Positions 1 through 6,270 of a DNA stretch of 7,488 nucleotides are shown here, one piece after another. A model generated the notes under the pieces. That model searched no databases. It saw nothing but the letters and a program-made list of their open reading frames with translations, and had not been told where the DNA came from. Positions within the stretch are counted from its first letter, which is position 1. Each line of letters begins with the position of its first letter. The stretch is from Candidatus Woesearchaeota archaeon (GTDB taxonomy: Archaea; Nanobdellota; Nanobdellia; Woesearchaeales; GW2011-AR9): the NCBI GenBank assembly GCA_013204355.1, contig JABMOA010000077.1, positions 1-7,488 of the forward strand, given 5' to 3'. Both the position numbers and the translations under genes were made by a program.

Positions 1-49
1 CCATATAGGTACTGGTTGTGTAGGGATTGTAATGTTCATTGTAATTCAT
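1..49 (-). other. Possible 5' end of a gene leaving the window
   Basis: A reverse-strand frame starts at an ATG at 49-47 (MNYNEHYNPY...) and stays open to the window edge. A second ATG at 39-37 in another frame (MNITIPTQPV...) is also open. A TATA-like box (reverse strand CTATTTATAC, 71-80) is centred about 26 bp upstream of the first ATG, the spacing of an archaeal leaderless promoter. Against this, forward frames also enter from the edge and end at TGA 49-51 and TAA 74-76, so the segment could instead be the tail of a forward gene. The fragment is too short to assign a product. Confidence 0.22.
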
Positions 50-90
50 GAAGAGATTAAGCTTCTTTTTGTATAAATAGGTAGAATTCT

Positions 91-134
91 TTATAAAAAT
101 ATTGTTTGTTTGTCCCTTCTTAGAGACAATCTCT
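91..134 (+). promoter_or_regulatory. Candidate promoter and palindromic operator for the small acidic protein gene
   Basis: A TATA-like element TTATAAAAAT (91-100) would place transcription start near 121-123. A perfect inverted repeat AGAGA-CAA-TCTCT lies there (122-134). An overlapping arm pair AGACAA (124-129) and TTGTCT (139-144) adds a second dyad. A repressor site over the start point would look like this, but no regulator is identified. A competing AT-rich element near 157-166 lies too close to the ribosome binding site to fit as well. Confidence 0.3.
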
Positions 135-196
135 TTATTTGTCTATAACCACAATCAATTTAAACAAATTCGCTTTCTTTAACTTAGGTGATTATA

Positions 197-541
197 ATGA
201 CAGAAGAAAAAATTTATGCTGCAAAAGAACAAGGTATTGAGAAAGATGAAACATCTGAAGAAATTTCTGAAGATATGGAACATGGTGATAAAGATGAAGA
301 TGTGTATTCTAAGGAAGGTCGTGAGAAATTAGAAGAGGATGATGAGATTGAAGCATGGGAAGAAGGTTTCATGGAAGGTGCAGCTCAAGCAGGTCAGTTA
401 GGAAAAGATGCGTTAACTGGAGAATCTTTAATGGATGTTGAAGATGTTGTTGAAACTGAAATTGACGGAAAAATTTACAGGTTTGTTTCTGAAGAGAATG
501 CTGTGAAGTTTAGAAAGAAGAAACAAAAAGCTGAAGAATAA
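197..541 (+). CDS. Small acidic protein with a cysteine-free YHS/TRASH-like C-terminal module
   Basis: This encodes 114 residues of unknown function, predicted cytoplasmic, with no signal peptide or membrane segment. I chose ATG 197 over the in-frame GTG at 188 because AGGTGAT (186-192) is a good archaeal ribosome binding site 4 nt before it, and the GTG is part of that site. Residues 1-55 are very rich in Glu and Asp and probably disordered. Residues 64-106 are more ordered: a GQLGKDALTGESL stretch, then an acidic segment, then DGKIYRFVSEENAVKF. This resembles the pattern of YHS/TRASH modules (Cys-x2-x-G, then GKxYxFCSxxCxxxF), with every cysteine absent. The resemblance is by eye, so the family is not certain. 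The C-terminus (107-114) is basic then acidic. The gene stands alone and converges on the next gene with 45 bp between them. Confidence 0.82.
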   Translation: MTEEKIYAAKEQGIEKDETSEEISEDMEHGDKDEDVYSKEGREKLEEDDEIEAWEEGFMEGAAQAGQLGKDALTGESLMDVEDVVETEIDGKIYRFVSEENAVKFRKKKQKAEE

Positions 542-586
542 TCTGAATTTTTTTATTTATTTTTTATTATTAAAAAAATGAAAAAT
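542..586. terminator. Bidirectional T-rich terminator between convergent genes
   Basis: The forward strand has T-runs right after the upstream stop codon (547-553 and 561-566), and the reverse strand reads TTTTTCATTTTTTT over 572-585. Archaeal termination needs mainly U-tracts, so this 45-bp gap can end both transcripts. No strong GC hairpin is present. Confidence 0.6.
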
Positions 587-1591
587 TTACAAAATACTAA
601 TCAATGTTCTCATATCTTCATCAGCATCAATCTTCTGTGCAAGACGGCGAAGAGGCGTTCCATAATGTTTTTCTGCAAGTGCTTCTAAATCTTCTTTATA
701 AGGGTGTTCTAAAGAAACTTTTTGACGTAAACCTTCTGATGGATGGACCAGTGTACCAATCCTATTACTTGGCGATAAATTATTATAATGTGTTAAAGAT
801 TCTTTGAAATCGTCTAAAGCAATAATCCGATGTAATGTTGATACAAAATTTTCTTGAGCCCATCCACGATGTTCATTAGCTGAAAGTCTTAGCTTAACTA
901 TTTTAAGCCCATCTGTAAAACCATACTTATTTTCAAAAGAAACTTTTGTGTGATCATCATATAATACAAAACGTAAATCAGCTAACATATCTCCATATTG
1001 AAATAAATCTCTATCCTCATTTTTAAAAGGAACTAAAAAGTTATTATGCACCTTTAGATAAGGTGGCCCATCTATACCACCATAAAATGGATCTTTTCCA
1101 ACAATGCCTACATGTGCTAATTTCATCTTGTTATCATTTGACTTTTTCACAGAACTAACTTCTGTAAAAAAGGTTCCTTTAGAGTCAGAATATATTAAAT
1201 CATTTTCTTCTATACTATGACCTGATATACTTCTTAAATTTTCTTCTTCTAAAATATCATGGAAAAAAACAGTGTTATGTGAAGGAGATTGAGAAGAATA
1301 TACTGCTCCCAATCTTGACCCTATAGTTGTGATTCCCATACTAACAGCTTGGGCGTGAATTTTTTCCAAATCAAAACCTAAGCTACAAGAATTAAGACGA
1401 AGCCCATTAGTTATATTTTTTACATCCCAACAATTTGTAAAAGCACTAACTCTTACAGTTCTACAAGTATTCTCTGAAATATAATTTGCTTTTCCTATTT
1501 TGTATGCGAGTGGTTTAAGATCGCCTTGAAAAAATGATTCATAGTCTGTTGAAAGTTGGGGTACTTTAGTTAATGTAGTTAGTTGCGTCAT
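587..1591 (-). CDS. Unrecognised 334-residue soluble protein
   Basis: I do not recognise this family. The product is 334 residues, with no signal peptide or hydrophobic membrane segment, and only three cysteines (43, 54, 69). Composition looks like an ordinary folded globular protein: a central stretch rich in Gly, Pro and aromatics (VGKDPFYGGIDGPPYLKVHN, about 164-183), a beta-rich middle (about 200-235), and a helical, charged C-terminus (about 296-325). Conserved-looking residues such as H241-R-G-W244 and D262/H285 cannot be tied to an active site. ATG 1591 is supported by a TATA-like box about 27 bp upstream, giving a leaderless transcript. The upstream neighbour on the same strand ends 80 bp away, with a T-tract and a new promoter between them, so this is likely its own transcription unit. 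Confidence 0.85.
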   Translation of the reverse strand: MTQLTTLTKVPQLSTDYESFFQGDLKPLAYKIGKANYISENTCRTVRVSAFTNCWDVKNITNGLRLNSCSLGFDLEKIHAQAVSMGITTIGSRLGAVYSSQSPSHNTVFFHDILEEENLRSISGHSIEENDLIYSDSKGTFFTEVSSVKKSNDNKMKLAHVGIVGKDPFYGGIDGPPYLKVHNNFLVPFKNEDRDLFQYGDMLADLRFVLYDDHTKVSFENKYGFTDGLKIVKLRLSANEHRGWAQENFVSTLHRIIALDDFKESLTHYNNLSPSNRIGTLVHPSEGLRQKVSLEHPYKEDLEALAEKHYGTPLRRLAQKIDADEDMRTLISIL

Positions 1592-1613
1592 TAGTGAGAA
1601 AATAGGCCTTTTT

Positions 1614-1623
1614 TTTATAAATG
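1614..1623 (-). promoter_or_regulatory. TATA-like box for the 334-residue protein gene
   Basis: On the reverse strand the sequence reads CATTTATAAA, centred about 27 bp before the ATG at 1591. No ribosome binding site precedes that ATG, so a leaderless mRNA is likely. Confidence 0.55.
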
Positions 1624-1644
1624 TAATGTTGATTTTTGATGATA

Positions 1645-1670
1645 ATAGAAAAATTAAAAAGAAAAAGAAA
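1645..1670 (-). terminator. T-tract terminator after the CBS-HPF gene
   Basis: Immediately after the stop codon the reverse strand reads TTTCTTTTTCTTTTTAATTT and continues T-rich. This is a typical archaeal U-tract terminator and separates this gene from the promoter of the next one. Confidence 0.55.
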
Positions 1671-2792
1671 TTACCGAATCAACTCAGTCTCAACAATATT
1701 GAAGGCTTTATGTAAAGCTGTTTCAAGGTCCCAATCAGATTTCTCTGATGAAAGTATCCTTCCTGGGAAGTCTATCTTTAACTTGACGTCAAACTGGGAT
1801 TGTTTTCCATCTTTGTTGATTTGTTTGAGATGTATAGTCACGCGGAAGGTTTCGTCAATCTTTCGTTGGAGTTTTTCAGCTTCTCGTTCTGTGATTGCAT
1901 ACAAAACATTTTCCTGATGTTCTGAAAGATTACAATCATTTAATCCTACGTAATTTAGAACATAATTCGCAATCTTTTCCAAAGATGATATTTTTCCAAG
2001 AATATTTCTTATGGATAATATACCATAAAATTTTTCTGAATCTTGAACTAATAAAGATTTAACTCGTTTTGCCACCATTTTATCAACTGCAGCCTTGAGA
2101 GTATCTGTTGGTGCAATTGTAATAAGGTTATCATTGGTACTAAAATCTCCTACTGGAATCATCGGAAATGGTGTCGCTTCAACTGAAGATGCTTTTGTAT
2201 GTAATTGAGCATTATAATGGCTTGCTTTATCACGATGAGGAGACCAGTTGATTGCTTTCCTAATAATATCACGATAAGATAAAATACCATATAATTCACC
2301 TTGATCATAGATAGGAACATGATCTACGTGTTCTTCACGCATAATATGCATTGCTTGCGATAATGGATTATCTTTTGTTACATGATTAGATTTGATAATC
2401 TTTACTTCATTTACTTTCAAAGAAGCAACTCGTGGAAGTTGAAGTGCAAGGTTTGCAAGATCTAATGCTGATACGACTCCAATAACTTCTTTACCTTTAC
2501 TAACAGGTAAATGACCCACATCTTGTTCAAACATCGTATGTGCTGCTTCTAGAACATCTGTTGATTCTTCTAGGATTGGGGTTTTCTGTAAGAAATCTGC
2601 AATATCCACTTCAGATGGATCCACGTTTGTATGAATTATTTTTTTCTTTTCTATTAATCCAAGATAACGTTTATTTTTGAATACTAACGCTGATCGTTTT
2701 TCATATTGGCGCATTTGACCAATTACTTCTGATAATTTTGTTTTGTCACTAAGTTCTAAGAAATCATTTTTTACAATAGAAGATATCTCCAT
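1671..2792 (-). CDS. Four-CBS-domain protein with C-terminal HPF/RaiA-like ribosome hibernation domain
   Basis: The product is 373 residues. Four CBS repeats form two Bateman modules: about 1-57, 65-118, 126-182 and 212-268. Their closing motifs are GLIEKKKII (45-53, degenerate), GVVSALDLA (105-113), GILSYRDII (169-177) and GILSIRNIL (257-265). Residues after about 292 match the HPF/RaiA (S30AE) fold: an amphipathic helix (ITEREAEKLQRKI), a strand VTIHLKQI, a second strand FDVKLKIDF, then SSEKSDWDLETALHKAFNIVETEL, which parallels the SAEGQDMYAAIDGLIDKL end of E. coli HPF. CBS modules commonly bind AMP, ADP, ATP or related nucleotides, and HPF-type domains bind the small ribosomal subunit in stress. 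An energy-sensing ribosome-inactivating factor is my inference. ATG 2792 is set by GGAGGTG 8 nt upstream. It is divergent from the L15e gene. Confidence 0.93.
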   Translation of the reverse strand: MEISSIVKNDFLELSDKTKLSEVIGQMRQYEKRSALVFKNKRYLGLIEKKKIIHTNVDPSEVDIADFLQKTPILEESTDVLEAAHTMFEQDVGHLPVSKGKEVIGVVSALDLANLALQLPRVASLKVNEVKIIKSNHVTKDNPLSQAMHIMREEHVDHVPIYDQGELYGILSYRDIIRKAINWSPHRDKASHYNAQLHTKASSVEATPFPMIPVGDFSTNDNLITIAPTDTLKAAVDKMVAKRVKSLLVQDSEKFYGILSIRNILGKISSLEKIANYVLNYVGLNDCNLSEHQENVLYAITEREAEKLQRKIDETFRVTIHLKQINKDGKQSQFDVKLKIDFPGRILSSEKSDWDLETALHKAFNIVETELIR

Positions 2793-2800
2793 GAATATAC

Positions 2801-2845
2801 CACCTCCGTATACATATACTTGATAAGATTAGGATGTATATAAGT
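2801..2845 (-). promoter_or_regulatory. Promoter and strong ribosome binding site of the CBS-HPF gene
   Basis: The reverse strand carries GGAGGTG (2801-2807), a near-perfect match to the archaeal anti-Shine-Dalgarno, 8 nt before the ATG. A TATA-like ACTTATATAC lies at 2836-2845, predicting a start near 2815 and a leader of about 22 nt. This and the L15e leader are among the clearest Shine-Dalgarno-led genes in the window. Confidence 0.6.
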
Positions 2846-2880
2846 GTTCTGATACTACTTTATAGGATTTTAACCATAAT

Positions 2881-2974
2881 GTTTATAAATCATCTCTCAA
2901 AATCATTGATATTAGGAAATGTGGGCGTGCTTGCCTGAATCCAAAGAGTAATCAAAACAACGGAGGCAAATAAT
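2881..2974 (+). promoter_or_regulatory. L15e promoter and leader with possible 10-codon leader peptide
   Basis: TTTATAAAT (2882-2890) is a good TATA-like box, placing the start near 2910-2915 and giving a leader of about 60 nt. Within it an ATG at 2919 opens a 10-codon frame (MWACLPESKE, stop TAA 2949-2951). GGGC (2922-2925) can pair with GCCT (2932-2935) around a 6-nt loop. GGAGG (2962-2966) sits 8 nt before the L15e ATG. The short frame and hairpin may regulate translation, but neither is proven. Confidence 0.5.
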
Positions 2975-3496
2975 ATGGGAATATACAGTAAAATCAGAGA
3001 AATCTGGAAAAAACCTAAAGAAGGTTTAGGTGAATTATGGAGAGAAAGACTTCTTGCGTGGAGAAGAGAAGACTCTACAGTTAGAATTGAAAGACCTACA
3101 AGATTAGATCGTGCTCGTTCTTTAGGATATAAAGCAAAACAAGGTTTTGTTATTCTAAGACAAAGAGTACCACGTGGTGGACATACAAGACCACAAATTA
3201 GAAAAGGTCGTAGACCAAAACGATACGGTACAAGATTAAATTTATCTAAGAATTATCAACAAATTGCAGAAGAAAGAGCTCAAAAAAAGTTTCTGAACTT
3301 AACTGTTTTAAACTCTTATTGGGTTATGGAAGATGGTATCTATTATTGGTATGAAATTATCCTGGTTGATCCTAATCATCCTGTGATCAAAGCTGATAAA
3401 AACTTACAATGGTTACAAGCTAAGAAAACAAGTAGTTGTGTTTTCCATGGACAAACTTCTGCTGGTAAGAAAGGTAGAGGTCTTCGTAAAGCATAG
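2975..3496 (+). CDS. rpl15e: Large-subunit ribosomal protein L15e
   Basis: The product is an archaeal/eukaryotic-type rRNA-binding protein of the 50S subunit. It is 173 residues and highly basic. Family signatures are clear: PTRLDRARSLGYKAKQG (41-57, the L15e signature), a basic RNA-binding run KGRRPKRYG (77-85), NSYWVMEDGIYYWYEIILVD (113-132), and the end TSAGKKGRGLRKA (161-173). Archaeal homologues are often about 190-195 residues; this one stops right after the conserved RGL motif and lacks the longer C-terminal tail, a modest shortening and not a truncation of the core. The start is fixed by GGAGG 8 nt upstream. The gene stands alone, with its own TATA-like box and a strong 3' terminator, and is divergent from the CBS-HPF gene. 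Confidence 0.98.
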   Translation: MGIYSKIREIWKKPKEGLGELWRERLLAWRREDSTVRIERPTRLDRARSLGYKAKQGFVILRQRVPRGGHTRPQIRKGRRPKRYGTRLNLSKNYQQIAEERAQKKFLNLTVLNSYWVMEDGIYYWYEIILVDPNHPVIKADKNLQWLQAKKTSSCVFHGQTSAGKKGRGLRKA

Positions 3497-3510
3497 TTTT
3501 TTATATGCTT

Positions 3511-3589
3511 AGAAATCATTTTGATTTCTGGCACACAAGAATTTAAAAAATTCTTCGTGTTTCTTTTTTTTTATTTATTTTTATTAATT
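3511..3589 (+). terminator. Double hairpin and T-tract terminator after L15e
   Basis: Two stem-loops follow the stop codon. The first is AGAAATC/GATTTCT (3511-3517 with 3523-3529, 5-nt loop). The second pairs ACAC plus AAGAATTT (3533-3544) with AAATTCTT plus GTGT (3548-3560), with one bulged C at 3556. A long T-rich tract (3560-3583) follows at once. This resembles a bacterial intrinsic terminator but is AT-rich. Confidence 0.7.
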
Positions 3590-3611
3590 CTTGATCTGAA
3601 GAAAGAGAAAT

Positions 3612-3621
3612 CTTTATATTT
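3612..3621 (+). promoter_or_regulatory. TATA-like box for the PLD-like gene
   Basis: CTTTATATTT is centred about 27 bp before ATG 3644, which fits a leaderless or very short leader transcript. A weak GTGAT (3634-3638) 5 nt before the ATG could also act as a ribosome binding site. Confidence 0.5.
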
Positions 3622-3643
3622 AAGTAAAAAGATGTGATAATAT

Positions 3644-4627
3644 ATGAATAAAGTTTATTATACTATTTTTATTATTTTAATTTCGTTAGGATTCTATTAT
3701 TTTGGAGATGTAGATAGTTTTACAAGTGCTACAGTTGTAGATTCATATGTTGAAGATCAAGGTGATATTGGTATTTATTTCTGTCCACATCAGGATTGCG
3801 AAACTGCTTTAGTGAATTTCATTGATTCTGCAGAAGAAGAATTGCATTGTGCGTTGTTTGACATTGGTTTGGAATCTGTTCAGAAGAAGATTTTAGAAAA
3901 ATCAAAAGAGATTGATGTAAAAATTGTAACAGATGATGGATATTATAAAAAATTTAATTATTCTTTTGTAAGAAAAGACAAATCTGGTTTGATGCATAAC
4001 AAATTTTGTATTGTTGATGGTAAAAAAATTAGTGGTGGAAGTATGAATCCAACTGATAATGGCGCGCATAAGAATAATAACAATTTACTTCTGATTGAAT
4101 CACCAACACTTGCAAGCAATTATGAGGCTGAGTTTCAGGAGATGTGGGAGGGCATATATAAAAAAGGTGAACCTGTGCTAAATCCTAATGTTAAAGTGGG
4201 AGATGTGATGTTGGAAAATTATTTTTGTCCAGATGATCATTGTGCAAATCATGTTAAGGAAGAATTAAAGAAGGCTGAATTATCTATCCATTTTATGACG
4301 TTTTCTTTCACGCATGAAGGAATTGCGAATATTATTCTTTTAAAACATTTAGACAATATTAGTATTGAAGGTGTTATGGAAGCTCGTCAAGTTAGCAAGT
4401 ATTCTCAATTCATGCGATTGGAAACTGCGGGGATTAATGTTGTTAAGGATACAAACCCAAACAATATGCATCATAAGGTATTTATTATTGATAACAAAAC
4501 TGTGATTACAGGATCATTTAATCCTTCTGCTAATGGTGATACGAGGAACGATGAAAATATTTTGATTATTAGTAGTGAAGAGATTGCGCAAAAGTATTTA
4601 GAAGAATTTGAAAGATTACGAAGTTAA
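3644..4627 (+). CDS. Membrane-anchored phospholipase D-like protein with two HKD motifs
   Basis: The product is 327 residues. A hydrophobic N-terminus (about 4-20) looks like a signal anchor, putting the rest outside the membrane. It has two PLD halves. HKD motif 1 is H118-N-K120-x4-D125, then G132-S-M-N135. Motif 2 is H276-H-K278-x4-D283, then G290-S-F-N293. Both are complete, so one bilobed active site that cleaves or transfers phosphodiester bonds is expected. The superfamily includes phospholipases, nucleases and cardiolipin synthases, and the substrate cannot be read from sequence. Each half opens with the same element, FCPxxxC (C47/C52 and C195/C200), about 70-80 residues before its HKD motif, which points to an internal duplication and perhaps a disulfide or metal site. 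It is flanked by the L15e terminator and abuts glpK tail to tail. Confidence 0.9.
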   Translation: MNKVYYTIFIILISLGFYYFGDVDSFTSATVVDSYVEDQGDIGIYFCPHQDCETALVNFIDSAEEELHCALFDIGLESVQKKILEKSKEIDVKIVTDDGYYKKFNYSFVRKDKSGLMHNKFCIVDGKKISGGSMNPTDNGAHKNNNNLLLIESPTLASNYEAEFQEMWEGIYKKGEPVLNPNVKVGDVMLENYFCPDDHCANHVKEELKKAELSIHFMTFSFTHEGIANIILLKHLDNISIEGVMEARQVSKYSQFMRLETAGINVVKDTNPNNMHHKVFIIDNKTVITGSFNPSANGDTRNDENILIISSEEIAQKYLEEFERLRS

Positions 4628-6109
4628 TTACAAAATTGTTTTTCTTACGGCATTCTTCCAAGATTGATAATAATGATTTCTCATCTTCTGTTCCATCATT
4701 GGCATAAATTCTTTATCTTGCTTCCAACAGCGTTTGATTTCTTCAGCATCTTTCCAATAGCCAACTGTTAATCCTGCTAAATATGCAGCACCTAAAGAAG
4801 TTGTTTCTATTACTGTTGGACGTATAACTTTAGTATTAAGGATATCAGATTGAAATTGACAGAGGAAATTATTTTCTGCAGCTCCACCATCTACTTTCAA
4901 AAATTTGATGTCAATTCCTGAATCTTTTTCCATTGCCATAAAAAGATCTTTAATTTGATAACAGATTGCTTCCAAGGCTGCACGAACAAAATGATTACGA
5001 TTTGTGCCACGTGTGATGCCTGTTATTAAACCACGTACGTTTTGCTTCCAGTAAGGTGCACCTAAACCAACAAAAGCAGGAACGAAATAAACGCCTCCAT
5101 TATCTTTAATAGACGTTGCCATTTTTTCTGAATGAGAAGCATGTTTAATAATATTTAATCCATCACGGAGCCATTGAATTGCTGCTCCAGCAATATACAC
5201 GCCACCTTCCAAAAGATATGCAGGTTGACCTTTTGCATCACATCCTAACGTTGTTAATAATCCGTGACGTGAATTAACTTTCTTTTTTCCAGTATTGAAT
5301 AATACAAAACCACCTGTCCCATAGGTACAATTTACGGTGCCAGTTTCAAAACAAGTTTGCCCAAATAAACCAGCTTGTTGATCACCTGCGATTCCAGAGA
5401 TTGGAATATGCGCAGGAAGAAGACCTACTTTCACAGTATAACCAAAAACATGTGATGATGCATGAACTTTTGGAAGAATCTTGATTGGAATGTTGAATAA
5501 TTTTAAAAGATAAGGGTCCCATGCTAATTTTTCAATGTTAAAAAGTAATGTTCTGGAAGCATTAGTGTAATCTGTGGCATGAACTTTTCCTCCAGTTAAT
5601 TTCCATAGTAACCATGTATCAATAGTTCCAAAGAGCAGCTCACCAGCTAATGCTTTTTTTCTTGCACCAGAAACATTCTTAAGAATCCATTCAATCTTCG
5701 TTGCTGAGAAATAAGCATCAACTTTCAAACCAGTTTTTTGCTTGATTTTTGTAACAACAGATTTATGTTTCTTAAGACGTTCACAACGTGTTGATGTCCG
5801 ATGACATTGCCACACAATTGCATTATAAATTGGTTTGCCCGTATTTTTATCCCATATAACAGTTGTTTCACGTTGGTTTGTAATACCTATTGCTTGAATG
5901 GAATTTGGTGACACAATTTTCAATACTTTCTGAATGGAATTATTAACAGTACGCCAGATGTCTAAAGGATTATGTTCTACCCATCCTGGTTCTGGAAAAT
6001 GTTGTGGAAATTCATGATACGCACTTGCAATTTTTTTTCCAAATTTATCATAGACAATTGCTCTGCTTCCTGTGGTTCCTTGATCTATTGCTAAAATGTA
6101 CTTTTTCAT
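4628..6109 (-). CDS. glpK: Glycerol kinase
   Basis: The enzyme converts glycerol and ATP to sn-glycerol 3-phosphate in the cytoplasm and belongs to the FGGY kinase family. The 493 residues match the usual length of about 500. The phosphate-binding loop is DQGTTGSRAIV (9-19). Glycerol-contact residues correspond to R80-E81, W100, Y133 and D243-Q244 (GIAGDQQAGLFGQ). The second FGGY signature is GLITGITRGTNRNHFVRAAL (360-379), and the C-terminal ATP-site loop is VDGGAAENNF (407-416). The GGTR loop that binds the inhibitor fructose 1,6-bisphosphate in E. coli GlpK is replaced by VGLLPAH (228-234), so that control is probably absent. I chose ATG 6109 over GTG 6115: it gives the canonical MKKYILAIDQ start and lies about 28 bp from a TATA-like box. 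No glycerol transporter or glycerol-phosphate dehydrogenase is in the window. Confidence 0.97.
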   Translation of the reverse strand: MKKYILAIDQGTTGSRAIVYDKFGKKIASAYHEFPQHFPEPGWVEHNPLDIWRTVNNSIQKVLKIVSPNSIQAIGITNQRETTVIWDKNTGKPIYNAIVWQCHRTSTRCERLKKHKSVVTKIKQKTGLKVDAYFSATKIEWILKNVSGARKKALAGELLFGTIDTWLLWKLTGGKVHATDYTNASRTLLFNIEKLAWDPYLLKLFNIPIKILPKVHASSHVFGYTVKVGLLPAHIPISGIAGDQQAGLFGQTCFETGTVNCTYGTGGFVLFNTGKKKVNSRHGLLTTLGCDAKGQPAYLLEGGVYIAGAAIQWLRDGLNIIKHASHSEKMATSIKDNGGVYFVPAFVGLGAPYWKQNVRGLITGITRGTNRNHFVRAALEAICYQIKDLFMAMEKDSGIDIKFLKVDGGAAENNFLCQFQSDILNTKVIRPTVIETTSLGAAYLAGLTVGYWKDAEEIKRCWKQDKEFMPMMEQKMRNHYYQSWKNAVRKTIL

Positions 6110-6132
6110 AATCACTCTTTTTTAGTTCTTAA

Positions 6133-6142
6133 GATTATAAGT
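6133..6142 (-). promoter_or_regulatory. TATA-like box for glpK
   Basis: The reverse strand reads ACTTATAATC, centred about 28 bp before ATG 6109. No usable Shine-Dalgarno precedes that ATG, so a leaderless mRNA is likely. Confidence 0.5.
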
Positions 6143-6220
6143 TAACATAAAAATCTATCGGAATGAGGAGAATGGAAAATAGATTATTTACTTAGTGGTT
6201 TCAAAGAATCATCCAATAAA

Positions 6221-6264
6221 CTTATAAATATACGCCTAAAAGTAACTTTATAAATATAAGGTGA
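6221..6264 (+). promoter_or_regulatory. FKBP gene promoter with tandem TATA-like boxes and ribosome binding site
   Basis: Two near-identical elements lie 25 bp apart: ACTTATAAATATA (6220-6232) and ACTTTATAAATATA (6245-6258). Only the first can produce an mRNA that contains GGTGA (6260-6264), the ribosome binding site 6 nt before the ATG. The second would start transcription inside the gene. Confidence 0.55.
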
Positions 6265-6270
6265 AATAAT

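Noticed and set aside
188..196. GTG at 188 as start of the acidic protein
   Set aside because: The GTG is part of the AGGTGAT ribosome binding site that serves ATG 197.
604..807. Forward open frame of 67 codons
   Set aside because: It lies fully inside the 334-residue reverse gene, has no promoter or ribosome binding site, and its product is unlike a natural protein.
1636..1917. Forward open frame of 93 codons
   Set aside because: It overlaps the 3' end of the CBS-HPF gene on the other strand, whose coding is well supported by domain motifs.
6110..6115. GTG at 6115 as start of glpK
   Set aside because: ATG 6109 gives the family-typical N-terminus and the better distance from the TATA-like box.
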